DNA of 32,039 nt from Branchiostoma floridae. Lineage: Eukaryota; Chordata; Leptocardii; Amphioxiformes; Branchiostomatidae. The stretch covers positions 5,899,976 through 5,932,014 of the forward strand of contig NC_049983.1 of NCBI RefSeq assembly GCF_000003815.2, read 5' to 3'. Positions 9,080 through 18,292 of this stretch are shown here, piece after piece; the stretch's first letter is position 1, and each line of letters starts with the position of its first letter. A program made the position numbers and the translations under genes. The notes beneath the pieces are model-generated. The model saw only the letters and a list, made by a program, of their open reading frames with translations, searched no databases and was not told where the DNA came from.

Positions 9080-9567
9080 GTACCACAAGAATAGGGAGGC
9101 CAAAGTCAAATGTTCCTGGGCAGCATTTTGAAGAAACTTCACCACCAAGTGCAGAAGGCAAGAAGAAGAAGAGGAAGAAGCAGAGAGGGAAAATCGGAGT
9201 GGCACAAAGAAGACAAAGAGGACATGAGACAGACAGACAATGGACAGGCTGTGACTTTACCAGACGTGACGGTAGAAGTGGACGACACAGGTGACATTGC
9301 GATTGACAGTGTTGTAGACGACTTACGAAAAACTTAATGTGACAGTACTGTAGACGACACGGACAAAACTGAAGACAAATGTGACATTACTGTAGACGAC
9401 ACGGAGAAAACTGAAGACAAATGTGACATTACTGTAGACGACACGGACAAAACTGAAAACGGCACATATGCATGCGACATGGCTGTAGACGACACAGACA
9501 AAACTGAGCAATGCACAAGCGACATCAATGACATCGAACAGAAAAACACCAAAGACCGAGCGGGGAG
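9080..9567 (+). pseudogene. Possible broken exon with 14-residue acidic repeats
   Basis: Bounded by tgatttcag on the left and GGGGAG|gtaaag on the right, so it could be an internal exon. One frame opens with TRIGRPKSNVPGQHFEETSP and a Lys/Arg-rich run. A different frame then reads sensibly (DNGQAVTLPDVTVEVDDTGD) to a TAA at 9335-9337. The same frame continues with four tandem units of CDITVDDTDKTEDK (42 bp). The frame change plus the in-frame stop suggest a decayed exon. Alternatively, the stop is the true end and the repeats are 3' untranslated. Product unknown. Confidence 0.3.
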
Positions 9568-9739
9568 GTAAAGTGCCCGCACACACGTCCGGGCATGTTT
9601 CCGTGCACTAAGTCCTAATGCTGCCATTTGCATGTTGTTGTAAGACAGCAGAAGACTAAACTTTCAGTCAACAAATGTATGCTCTTACTGTGTGCCAAGA
9701 AGGCTTTCATGAGTTTGAGTGACTAGAATAAACGCCCCA

Positions 9740-9885
9740 TGTGTATGGACTATGCAGGGACAGGTGTGTTTAGTTTTGTGGGTGTTCAGCACCAAGGACA
9801 GGTATGCTCACTTTTGTGTTTGGTGTTCAGCGCCAGGGACATTTTTTTTTTTACCTTGTGGATGTGTTTTCAGCACAGGTATCTT
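9740..9885 (+). repeat. Degenerate tandem repeat with gtgttcagc units
   Basis: Three related segments of about 45 bp contain gttttgtgggtgttcagcac, ttttgtgtttggtgttcagc and ccttgtggatgtgttttcag, each followed by a gggaca/cagg stretch. Confidence 0.5.
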
Positions 9886-9939
9886 ATCTGTGACTGCGTT
9901 ACCTAGCTACAAACCACAAGATGATAATCCGTTTTAAGT

Positions 9940-11430
9940 GAAAATAAATCATTTGCCATGCAAACTGTATCTAACTGGTGATATAAAGGCACAACGCCTG
10001 ATACGAATGCAGTGAAACAAAACATCAATACTAATTCTAATTCCTTGCAAAGAATCCAAAGTTTCACGGCAGTTGGTTGCAAGGATATTCTTTCCCTTTG
10101 TTAGGCATATTCGGCAAAGTATCGGGTTACAGGAGGCCAATATTTTGCTAACCGCAACATGTTTAAAGATAAACAAAATGATATTGACGTGAGAATCTCT
10201 TCTTAATAAAATGAAATTAGCCACTTTATATATTTTGAATGTTGGCATTTTAAGATAAATGGCCGACTTTCGGGAAATTTGCTCCTAAAGCCGATTATTT
10301 TCTGGTTTTTATGGAAGCGCTTTACTTTCACAAACATTTGATAAGATTGGCTCCGACCACCATGGCAACATGTTGTGTCTCTATATGTAGATCAACAGCA
10401 TATAACTCGAGTAGATGAGTATGGATTTTCATGGTATTTTGAGTAGCGGTTGCGGAAAGGAAGGTCGAGTTCGAAAATGGTTTGGGCATTTTCCGTCGGC
10501 ACTGTAGCGGACCGAGTGTGTGTCTGTGTGTGTGCGTTTGTTTGCCGACAGCATAACTCGATGTACTTGTGGCGCTTCAGTTTAGGATGTAGGGTGTGAA
10601 TTTCAATTTCAAACTACATTTGTTGGACCAGTTCGGCCGAGATCTAAAAAAAAACGGAGCCCGGCCTTACAAAACGAAAAATAAAAATGTACACCAAGAA
10701 ATAAACACAAATCATGCCCATGACTTTCCTTTTTACATTTTGTGTATTATAGTGCCGTTCCCTTGTTTAGTTATCCTTTTTAGAAGATTTTGCCCCTACA
10801 GTTAACGTTCCAGAGCAACATGCTAAGGAGCCCGAATATGCACCACGTATTCCTTACGTTACAAGCTATCTGCCACCAAAACAGCAAGACCATAGCATGT
10901 CCAGATCAAAAGATACGAAAAACGGAATTCTACTGCAGTACATATGATAACAGAGCACAACACAACTGTTTTAGTTTGCCTATGCTTGCCAATCGCAGTT
11001 AATCTGAACATATGATAATTATACTGTATCTTATAACTGACAAACACGAGTAAAGCCTACCCTGTGTCATTCACATTCACCGGTAGCAGCTCATTACACC
11101 CATAGTATAATATCATATAATATAATGCAGGAAGCGTTTTGACGTTCGTTACGTCTCTTTGCGTCAAGGTGGTACCTCACTGCACTTTGGGCACCGTTGT
11201 GGCGCTGTGGGGTCCGTTCACTGCGTTTTGTAATTTTCTCCGATGTTTTGTAATTTGAATGTTGCGTATAATACGAAAAAAAGGATGACTTAGAAGACAA
11301 CAAAATACACAAAACGTAAGACAATTCGTTCTTTATCTCTGGATTTCGTTGAGTATCTTTCGAACCCCGCAGTGCCAGTGCCGCAAATGCCCCAAATGCA
11401 GTGAGATACCATCTTCACCCAGACAGTACG
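9940..11430. other. Intergenic stretch downstream of the oxygenase gene
   Basis: No gene recognised. The part at about 10640-10780 resembles 17890-18010 (ataaaa…cacaaat…ttttacattytgtgt), and 10856-10915 resembles 16958-16998 and 27995-28050 (agctatctaccacc…agaccata). These are old dispersed repeats. Confidence 0.4.
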
Positions 11431-11432
11431 CC

Positions 11433-11612
11433 TTAAATGTAGGTGGTGCGAAGTTTCATCTTATGGTATTCGCGGACAAGCATGGGCTTGTATTTATCGG
11501 AGCCGTCCAGACACTTCAGCTGCACGTCGGAGTCGGCTTTGGCGAAGAAGGCGATGGAGCGGCGGCCCTTCCCCCGGCCTTCCGCCGTCTCTGGGATGTT
11601 CACCCGGTATTT
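11433..11612 (-). CDS. 2OG-Fe(II) oxygenase (IPNS-like), exon 7 (terminal)
   Basis: 59 codons plus TAA at 11435-11433, entered in phase 0 through acceptor tttgtaatcgactgcag. This exon should carry the distal metal ligand and the 2-oxoglutarate-binding RxS motif. RRS followed by IAFFAKADSD is present, 15 residues after the ligand position, a normal spacing. In the family, that ligand sits in ST-x-HRV. Here it reads VST|KYRVNIPE, so His is replaced by Tyr (codon TAC at 11609-11607, one transition from CAC). The family fold is otherwise well kept. Loss of one of the three iron ligands suggests an inactive or altered enzyme, or a decaying copy. Confidence 0.85.
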   Translation of the reverse strand, partial: KYRVNIPETAEGRGKGRRSIAFFAKADSDVQLKCLDGSDKYKPMLVREYHKMKLRTTYI

Positions 11613-11837
11613 CTGCAGTCGATTACAAAACAAAGGTCCGTTATGATTTCATTCTCATTTTCTTTGACACAGCCAGTAACACGCCAGGTTTGTACTGAAG
11701 AGCACAAGTTGCTTATCCAAACAAATTTATTTGATCAACTCACACCGAGAAGGATGCCTTTCATGATCGGATACGTGTATTTTTATGTGCTCGAGATGTG
11801 GCTCCCCTCAAACACGGAATCTCCGTTAAACGTCCTA

Positions 11838-11985
11838 TCCAAGGGATGTGTGAAGTATGGAAAGTCGTGTAAAGTGCAATTCGCAAGGGCACAAGGTCGG
11901 CGGCATATCATTATGGATTTGAACCCAGGACCTTTGGGTTACGGGCCAAACACCCTGCCGTTGTGCCACACGACCCTACGATGAG
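11838..11985 (-). mobile_element. tRNA-derived SINE, short copy, minus orientation
   Basis: The tRNA-like head on the minus strand has an A box (TGGCACAACGG, 11968-11958) and a B box (GGGTTCAAATCC, 11926-11915). A tail follows with cccttgcgaattgcacttta, cgactttcc and cttcaca, which matches the body of the SINE at 12229-12518. It lies in intron 6 of the oxygenase, in the same orientation as the gene. Confidence 0.75.
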
Positions 11986-11999
11986 TGAAGTTCACTTAC

Positions 12000-12110
12000 A
12001 GTGGACACCAGCTTGTCGGCCGTCCACCACTGTAACATGTCGCCGATGTTGACCACCACAGTGCCCGGGATGGGTGGGGCTAGGACATAATTGTCGCCCT
12101 CAGTGCAAAC
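12000..12110 (-). CDS. 2OG-Fe(II) oxygenase (IPNS-like), exon 6
   Basis: 37 codons, phase 0 at both ends, donor gtaagt, acceptor tctatgtttcaaag. It encodes the jelly-roll core PPIPGTVVVNIGDMLQWWTA followed by DKLVST. This is the family signature (P-x-PGT-x-VVNIGD-x-L-x-x-WT-x-x-x-x-x-ST). A SINE begins about 10 bp past the donor. Confidence 0.88.
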
Positions 12111-12228
12111 CTTTGAAACATAGAAATAAGAATTAATTATGTTCCTTTAACTTTTTATGGGTTTGCAACAGGCATTATATAAAGCTGTCCACATGAAAAT
12201 TCTATTCGGTAGCCTGGTATCCATTCTT

Positions 12229-12518
12229 TTTTTTTTCTATTTGCTTTTGGACAGACGGGGACGATGTGGCACTGCACTCAAGTTTTTGCAACTTATATTA
12301 ACAGTGCCACATACACGGTACAGACAGAAGGTAAAGGTAGTCTTTTACCTCACCCATTTTTTTTACACCTGGGTGAAGAGAGGAAGGTCGTGTACAGTGC
12401 CTTTCCCAGGGGCACAACGCCGGAGCGGGACACGGTGGGGATCGAACTCAGAACCTCTAGGTTCCGAGCCGAACGCTCTACCAGTTACGCCACGCCCGAC
12501 GCCACAAAGGTATCCAAA
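12229..12518 (-). mobile_element. Complete tRNA-derived SINE with 13-bp target duplication
   Basis: Flanked by ggtatccattctt at 12216-12228 and 12519-12531. The minus strand reads a tRNA-like head with an A box (TGGCGTAACTGG, 12492-12481) and a B box (GAGTTCGATCCCC, 12449-12437). A central part contains aaaggcactgtacacgacc and ttcacccaggtgtaaaa, and an A-rich 3' end appears as the T run at 12227-12236. An empty relative of the target is seen near 15828-15855. It sits in intron 5 of the oxygenase gene. Confidence 0.85.
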
Positions 12519-12531
12519 GGTATCCATTCTT

Positions 12532-14128
12532 AATCTAGCTCCAGTCCGCTACATAAGTCACTTCCCTTCAAGCTTGCGTTAAGCTAAGGGCACAACCCGC
12601 GCGCCGTACGTGCAAATACGTGCTGTCTAATGGAACAAGAAATCTTTTTAAAAAAGTTGTGCCTTGCCGCGTGTTAGGCATATCGTCACGAAAAAGTAGG
12701 TCAGCACTTCAAGCCCGGCAAGGCAAAATGCTGTGCCTTGGCAAAAAACACAATACAATGACTGTTTTTACTGTTTCTGAAAGAGCTAACCAAGAGGAGT
12801 AAAATGCTTTTTAGATGAAGCGAATATCTTGAAGGGTTGCTGAGATATGGCTCCACAAAGTTGCCAAAACGATGAAAATTTAAAAAATACTTTTTTTGAG
12901 GGGTGATGAAAAGGTAAGTAATTATATAAAGGCTGCAAAGCTTGTTTTATCTTATTTCCCCGTAATATGTATTACATAGAATCACTCCACAGAGTTCTGA
13001 ACATTCATGGCATTTTATTATGCTTTTACACAGGGTCGAAGTATGCAGCACCCACTGGTGTCCTTTCACACAATAATTGTCATCTTACCTGTAATTCTTT
13101 AAGAAATAAGTAAGTTTGGGTTTAAAAGTTCACATTTTGAGTTACAGTCAATGGTGTTTTTTGCACCAGTTGAGTCGCATTGTAGAAGATTAAATATCAT
13201 ACTTCATATACTTTTGCAATGTACACAACATTATGGTATCTTATATTACCAACAATGTCACATCTATAGAATATCAGCAATATTAATTGCCTTATAACAA
13301 GGTCAACTTGGTCAAGGTGAAAGGTGTGTGAATATGTCGCATTATTTTCATGTTGAGTCATGATGTTACATTGTATCAACAGTACAACTTTACACTTAGA
13401 TAATAAAATATAGAAGACAGATGTTTGTACTAATAAGAGATAAAATATCAATAGGTAGACATTGTGTAAACACTAAATTATTAGGACAAGTTCAACATTT
13501 TTCAAGGTCAAAGGCTCAGTCTTCAGGATACATACAATCGACACAGATTTCTTTGATGTACTTGCAGGTACATGAACTTCTCCTTATTTAATCAATACTA
13601 TAAATAGTATAATGCAATGTAAACTACTTTTTACAAAAACAACAGGCTTACTTATCATTTTCTGTGGTTACTGGTAGCAACAGTATCCTTTAACAAACTT
13701 AATGCTAATAGCACTGGCTGCACAACTTGTCAACATTATGTTTGACCTCTACCATTCAATATCTCCGTTCCGCTCTCCAGTCTTATATCTATTCAGCTAC
13801 ATCTGGTACTTGGTGCAATCTACACTCCACCTGAAAAACAAAATTATTTGAGTTTCATGATTAACATGTCTACGATCATGGTGATAATGTTCTTCCATCT
13901 GAGGGGATGACGACCTACTCCAGTACCACGTCTGATGTTCATCTACATCATCATCTTTCTTATGACTTATGACTTCTTTCTTTCTTGTGACGAAAGATTC
14001 AGAATGATCCAATAATGAAATGAAGAATTCAATAAAGAAAGAAAGGCAAGTTGGGGTAAGGAATAGATTAACTTATTATCATTGATTAAGTAGATAAATA
14101 CCTGCAACAAGATGGAAGGAGGTAAGTG
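12532..14128. other. Intron 5 stretch without a clear gene
   Basis: No repeat family or supported exon recognised. A short possible exon on the minus strand near 13800-13830 (acceptor ttttgtttttcag) encodes only a dozen residues before a stop and was not called. Confidence 0.4.
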
Positions 14129-14206
14129 TCACTGTTTCTGAGCCATCTTCTGCGACTGAACCTCAGTACCAACTGTGACAACCTCGCCCGGTTGGTAGGA
14201 ACCTGG
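14129..14206 (-). CDS. Possible terminal exon of a small nested gene
   Basis: Good acceptor (cttgtctctactatcag) followed by 25 codons, PGSYQPGEVVTVGTEVQSQK and MAQKQ, then TGA at 14131-14129. It lies inside oxygenase intron 5 on the same strand, downstream of the CpG-rich start at 15058. The joining exon is uncertain: 14798-14824 (QYNFYHHHQ, donor gtgtat) would fit in phase 0. Confidence 0.4.
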   Translation of the reverse strand, partial: PGSYQPGEVVTVGTEVQSQKMAQKQ

Positions 14207-14364
14207 CTGATAGTAGAGACAAGAGTATAATATTGCAGGTAAGTACAGATTTATGATTTTTGCTACACCAGAAAAACCCTTGGCACAATCTGACAAAGAA
14301 TACACAATCTGGTTGCACGAATTTTTCACGTTGACAAAAATGCCATTAGTGTTTTGAAAAATTT

Positions 14365-14582
14365 GGGCATAGGTTACCCGGCTGACCCCTATCAGGGGGC
14401 ACGGTGCCTCAAGTTCAACAAGTGAAAAAAATTCAAAATGGTATTTTAGTCTTGGAACGAGGCAAGGAATGATTCACACCAACAGTAACGATGACATTGA
14501 AAATACAATTGAAATTTTCTTAAAAATTGGGCATAGGTACCTCAAGTTACCATGGTGCCTCAAGTTCAACAAGTGAAAAAAA
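14365..14582. repeat. Local duplication with gggcataggt … tcaagttcaacaagtgaaaaa
   Basis: The blocks 14365-14432 and 14527-14582 share gggcataggt at one end and ggtgcctcaagttcaacaag with an A run at the other. The first holds an extra cggctgaccc-type insert. Confidence 0.6.
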
Positions 14583-14922
14583 ATACTAGTAGTACACAAC
14601 AGGCCAATCAATGATCCATATGTAAAATATGCTAAAGAAAGCAATAAACTAAGAATAATTAATAAGAAATAATTACTAAGAAACATTTTACATACATGTA
14701 AGTTTCATGACTCAAACATGGATAAAGAAACACTGCATAGACCACGTTAATCAGCCTCATTACTCATAATGGGTACCTACTGGCTGGCAAAATACACCTG
14801 GTGGTGGTGATAGAAATTATATTGCTGGGATTGACTTGAGAAAAAATTGTTCAAAAGCACATTTTCTTCAACATGCCCCCCTCCCCCAAACACTACAAAT
14901 TGTATCAAGTATAATATTTTAC

Positions 14923-15058
14923 CTTGAAATTCTTCATCCATTGCGTCAAAAAAGGTTCTATTTGTGCCGCTTAGGTCACATATCCTCCGTTTCTGAGGGG
15001 CAGGCGGCCCAAAATTTGGCGCGTTTGGATCGGGCGGCGCGGTGTATGCTAGAAACAT
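14923..15058 (-). CDS. Possible first exon of a small nested gene
   Basis: ATG at 15058 opens MFLAYTAPPDPNAPNFGPPA, then PQKRRICDLSGTNRTFFDAM and DEEFQ, to a donor gtaaaa in phase 1. The frame also stays open without splicing down to 14798, where a donor gtgtat in phase 0 would join directly to the 14129-14206 exon. Both models are possible. The proline-rich, basic peptide and the CpG-rich context support a real start. Family not recognised. It could instead be an alternative first exon of the oxygenase locus. Confidence 0.4.
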
Positions 15059-15135
15059 GCCGATGACCGGAAGTGTGGAACGACGATCTGAAGCCCCGGC
15101 CTCCCCGCTTACGGCGCGCCGTTTTCACCGGCGAA
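15000..15135. promoter_or_regulatory. CpG-rich promoter-like patch with ETS-type site
   Basis: A patch dense in CG dinucleotides stands out from the AT-rich surroundings. It contains ACCGGAAGTG (about 15065-15075), an ETS/GABP core match just upstream of the minus-strand ATG at 15058, and TTTGGCGCG, an E2F-like match inside the first exon. The role is inferred. Confidence 0.4.
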
Positions 15136-15654
15136 TTTCTGGCGTTTTAAACAATTTACAAGCAAAAGAAAAACATCACAAGAAAGAGAAACTTATATCC
15201 TTTATTTTGATGGGTAAATTTGCCTCTAGAACCGGATAGTTTTTGTACCGCGGGTGTGGGAAGATGGTAGTAAATTTACGGATCGCCGTACGGCAGAGGG
15301 TTTTCGTGGTAGCGTTGGAATACCTAGTCAAACGTTCTTGAGACGTTTCGATGACGTCATGCCTACTTATATATTCAGGTGCAATGCATTGGTCTAAATA
15401 GGCATTTATTTCATCTTTATGAATAGGTAATGCAATTTATTATGCGGGATAATTCACTTGATTATATTTTACTCCAATGTATCTGAAATATTACCATACG
15501 AACGCTTCATTCATTCGATACAACCAGATGTTAAGAGGCTTTCAGTACCGACCACAACAGTTATCAAATGCGTAAAAGGGAGGTATAAAGCTTGACGGGG
15601 ATGTACTGTTGGTCGCCTAAGCCGTAAGTTTGTCCACGAGAAAGATAACTGGGA

Positions 15655-15755
15655 AGGGCCTTTGGAAGGGCCTTTGGAAGGGCTGGGTTAACATTGCTTG
15701 AACCATTGAACCATTGAACCGTTGAACCATTGAACCATTGAACCGTTGAACCAAG
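15655..15755. repeat. Two adjoining mini-repeats (13-bp and 9-bp units)
   Basis: Three copies of gaagggcctttg(g) are followed by about seven copies of gaaccRttg. The 9-bp unit gives a Phe-Asn-Gly-Ser-Thr-Val-Gln-Trp pattern on the minus strand, which is a repeat artefact. Confidence 0.8.
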
Positions 15756-15911
15756 AAAATAGTGGCCACAAAGCCATGCCGCTGGCGCGGCAAGGCAAAA
15801 AGTTCTTTCTAACAGTTCGTCCATATGAAAAATTCTATTCGGTAGCCTGTGGTCCATTCTTATTCAATCTTGCGACGTCTACATTGTAACAGAGTCACTG
15901 ATTTGCCGTAC

Positions 15912-16094
15912 CTCGAGCCCAGGTCTGTCCTGGAATAGCAGGGTGACGCAGCCTATGTCTGTGTGCTCCGCACACCGTAGCTGGTTCTCCTTGACAACTT
16001 CCGGATCCGGTATTGGCGGGTAACGCGTGGACCTCAGGCTGGTTCCGTTGGGGCCTGTCCCCATGTGCTTGAACATGTCCAAGAAGCCGGCAAC
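15912..16094 (-). CDS. 2OG-Fe(II) oxygenase (IPNS-like), exon 5, metal-binding HxD
   Basis: 61 codons, phase 0 at both ends, acceptor ttacaacag, donor gtacgg. It begins VAGFLDMFKHMGTGPNGTSL, runs through LRSTRYPPIP (the conserved strand before the active site) and reaches CAEHTDIGCVTLLFQD. H and D of HTD are the proximal iron ligands, about residues 197 and 199 of the assembled protein. Confidence 0.9.
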
Positions 16095-16116
16095 CTGTTG
16101 TAATATTCCGTGTGTT

Positions 16117-16298
16117 TATACCCCCTCACATTAAGCGAAAATCGATCTGACGACGAGTCTGCGAGCTCTAAATTACGAGGAGGCATGACCAAGAAATGTC
16201 AGAGTTCCCCCCTTCCCGTCATGGTCATGCCTCCTCGTAATTTGGAGCTCACAGACTCGTCGTCCGATCGATTTTCGCCTAATGTGAGGGGGGGTATA
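16117..16298. mobile_element. Foldback MITE, family 3 copy 1
   Basis: Arms 16117-16190 and 16223-16298 are near-perfect inverted repeats. They start TATACCCCCTCACATTA and hold matching blocks ttaagcgaaaatcgatc, acgacgagtctg and ttacgaggaggcatgacc. A ~32-nt spacer separates them. It lies 23 bp from the acceptor of oxygenase exon 5. Confidence 0.85.
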
Positions 16299-16344
16299 AG
16301 TACAACAACGATGCTGTATTCACTACATCCTACTTCATTCATCT

Positions 16345-16580
16345 AATACCCCTGTCACATTATCCACGACCCTCGGGCGTATCGCTGGAAGGTCGGCCGA
16401 TTTTAAGATCGACATAGGGTTGCGCGTATTTTTCACCTGAAAACCGTCCCTGTCACATATAAGCCATACTTTGTACCTTGTGCAATTGTTGTGCAATAAA
16501 GTTATTATTATAAGCGAGGCTCGGCCTATTGTCGCAGACACGTCGTCCGATCGATTTTCGCGAAATGTGACAGGGGTATT
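16345..16580. mobile_element. MITE, family 3 relative, with 16-bp terminal repeats
   Basis: AATACCCCTGTCACAT at the left is the exact inverse of ATGTGACAGGGGTATT at the right. The right end shares cgtccgatcgattttcgc with the neighbouring foldback. The inside holds a retroposon-like tail (cttgtgcaattgttgtgcaa, then taaagttattatta), probably a secondary insertion. Confidence 0.75.
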
Positions 16581-16689
16581 TAGACAAGGAATTGTTTATG
16601 ATACATATAACTTGTTTAACATTTTCACAATCACAAAAAAAAACATGAGAAGTTGAATCCAACAGAATTTAGAAGATTGTAATTCTTGT

Positions 16690-16812
16690 GCTAGCTTGAC
16701 AATGTATTTGTGTATCTGTAAATTATTGTGACCAAGCTGTCGTGGGCACTGTTGTGACCTGTACTCAACCCAGTGTGTGTATACGTATACATGTATGTAC
16801 AATAAAGTATGT
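16690..16812 (+). mobile_element. Retroposon 3' tail (same family as 4490-4585)
   Basis: Contains gttgtgacctgtactcaacc, cagtg, a spacer and then gtacaataaagtatg, in the same order as the copy at 4490-4585. Confidence 0.45.
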
Positions 16813-17039
16813 TCTATCTGCATGCCTCAAATGGTGTCAATCAATCGTTCCTTTCTACAGTTATCTGCTTTGGAATGTATTGACAAAAACGCACCTGCAG
16901 TTACAAAATTAAGTGTTAGGGGGCTGAAACTTACCCCACTTTGTCATGACGCTGAAAGCTATCTACCACCTAAATGTCAAGACCATATCTTGGGACAAAT
17001 ATTGAAAAATTACTTTGATCGATTATTCTCATTAATTAT

Positions 17040-17240
17040 GCAAATGTATATTTTGCATACCCAGTTTTACATTTTGTACATCACTAGTGTCACTTCTACA
17101 AATACAATCAACGCTACTACACGATATATTTTCCCATTTTCGACACGAGAAAAATTCTTTTTTTTTAAGATAAGGCGAAAATTAATGAGCGCGATGAAGT
17201 CATCTATAAACTTTACTTGCTGTGGCCTAAAATGTGTTCA
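17040..17240. mobile_element. Family 2 element fragment, overlapping near oxygenase exon 4
   Basis: Shares actagtgtcacttctacaa, then aggcgaaaattaatgagcgc, gatgaagtcatc and ttacttgctgtgg with 6353-6740 and 21850-22130. It ends a few bases before the donor of exon 4 (17243-17248). Confidence 0.5.
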
Positions 17241-17248
17241 TTACGTAC

Positions 17249-17362
17249 CTCGATCCCTAGGCCTCTGGCGACCAGCTCCATCACCCTGAAAGTGAGGCTC
17301 TTACACGCGCCGTAGAAGTTCAGACATGTTTCTTCAAACTCCGGGACTTCGTACGGCCAAGA
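17249..17362 (-). CDS. 2OG-Fe(II) oxygenase (IPNS-like), exon 4
   Basis: 38 codons, phase 0 at both ends, acceptor ctttttaccag, donor gtacgt. It encodes SWPYEVPEFEETCLNFYGAC and then KSLTFRVMELVARGLGIE, the long central helix region of this oxygenase family (W-P…F…Y…L…ALGL). Confidence 0.88.
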
Positions 17363-17879
17363 CTGGTAAAAAGTATTTTTTCAAATGTGAGCATGTTATT
17401 AAATACAATATGAACAGGCTACATACGTTGGAGGACAGCGACGTTGAGTTTTTTTCTGGATCCTTGAACTGAGGATCTCCATCAAAATTCCTTGCTTCTA
17501 CATTTTGTATATCTACTCTCATTGATAAACCTCTTACTTCAATTAGCTATTGAAAAACGATTACCCTAATTGATTATGTCCGAAGCCAATAGGTACACAT
17601 GTTTACGCTATGTAAGTGATCGTCGTTGAAAGGACATTCACTGAAAGGGAAATAAGACAATAAGTCTTATATTCATGAATTTATAGCATCAATTTTTATA
17701 GAAGTAGAATTGTGTATTTCTCTATTTTGCACAGGAGCCAAATTTGTGAAGTACGCATTATAGGGACATATAGCATACACAATACAAAGCATACAATGTC
17801 TAAAATGCAATTACAATAGCAACTAATTATATCGTTAATATATGAAGACTAGTGTTTCGACTTGCTTATTATTACGGTC

Positions 17880-18120
17880 ACATTTCCAAACCGGGGCCCG
17901 GTCGGGATGTTTGCGGGAATGAAAAATAAAAAAAAGTTTATCAAGGACTATACACAAATTATGCTGATGACAATTTTTTTTTTACATTCTGTGTGTTCTG
18001 TTGTCTTTTATATGATAGTTTTCTCTCCGAAAAGCTGCCCAAATGTGACTGTATTGATTACCCCGTAACGCCATTCCCCCGTACGGCTGACTATAAAAAA
18101 AGACAGAGAGAAAAAAGAGC
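17880..18120. repeat. Dispersed repeat fragment related to 10640-10790
   Basis: Shares cggRRcccgg, gaaaaataaaa, ayacacaaatyatg and tttttacattytgtgt with the other copy. Non-coding. Confidence 0.4.
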
Positions 18121-18210
18121 CGTAGCACAATTAACAATTTAAAAGGCATTGCACCTCGTCTCAAGCAGTGCTTTCGACGTTCACTCGTGTAGAGGCGGAA
18201 GGATACTAAC

Positions 18211-18292
18211 CTCATCTTCAATGAGTGGGATCTTGATGCCGAAGTACTCCTTCAGGTCAGCCGGTCGGTTCGACCCTGACAGTCCACCCACG
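18211..18292 (-). CDS. 2OG-Fe(II) oxygenase (IPNS-like), exon 3
   Basis: 82-nt exon, entered in phase 2 (AG from exon 2 plus C gives Ser) and left in phase 0 at donor gttagt. It encodes VGGLSGSNRPADLKEYFGIK and then IPLIEDE. The DLKE-x-F-x-I segment is conserved in the family. Confidence 0.85.

Noticed and set aside
11349-11984. 211-residue plus-strand frame
   Set aside because: Antisense to oxygenase exon 7 and the adjoining SINE. The minus-strand exon has matching splice phases and family motifs.
12157-12582. 141-residue plus-strand frame
   Set aside because: Lies over the SINE at 12229-12518 in antisense.
15564-15857. Minus-strand frame with repeated VQWFNGST
   Set aside because: Generated by the 9-bp tandem repeat.
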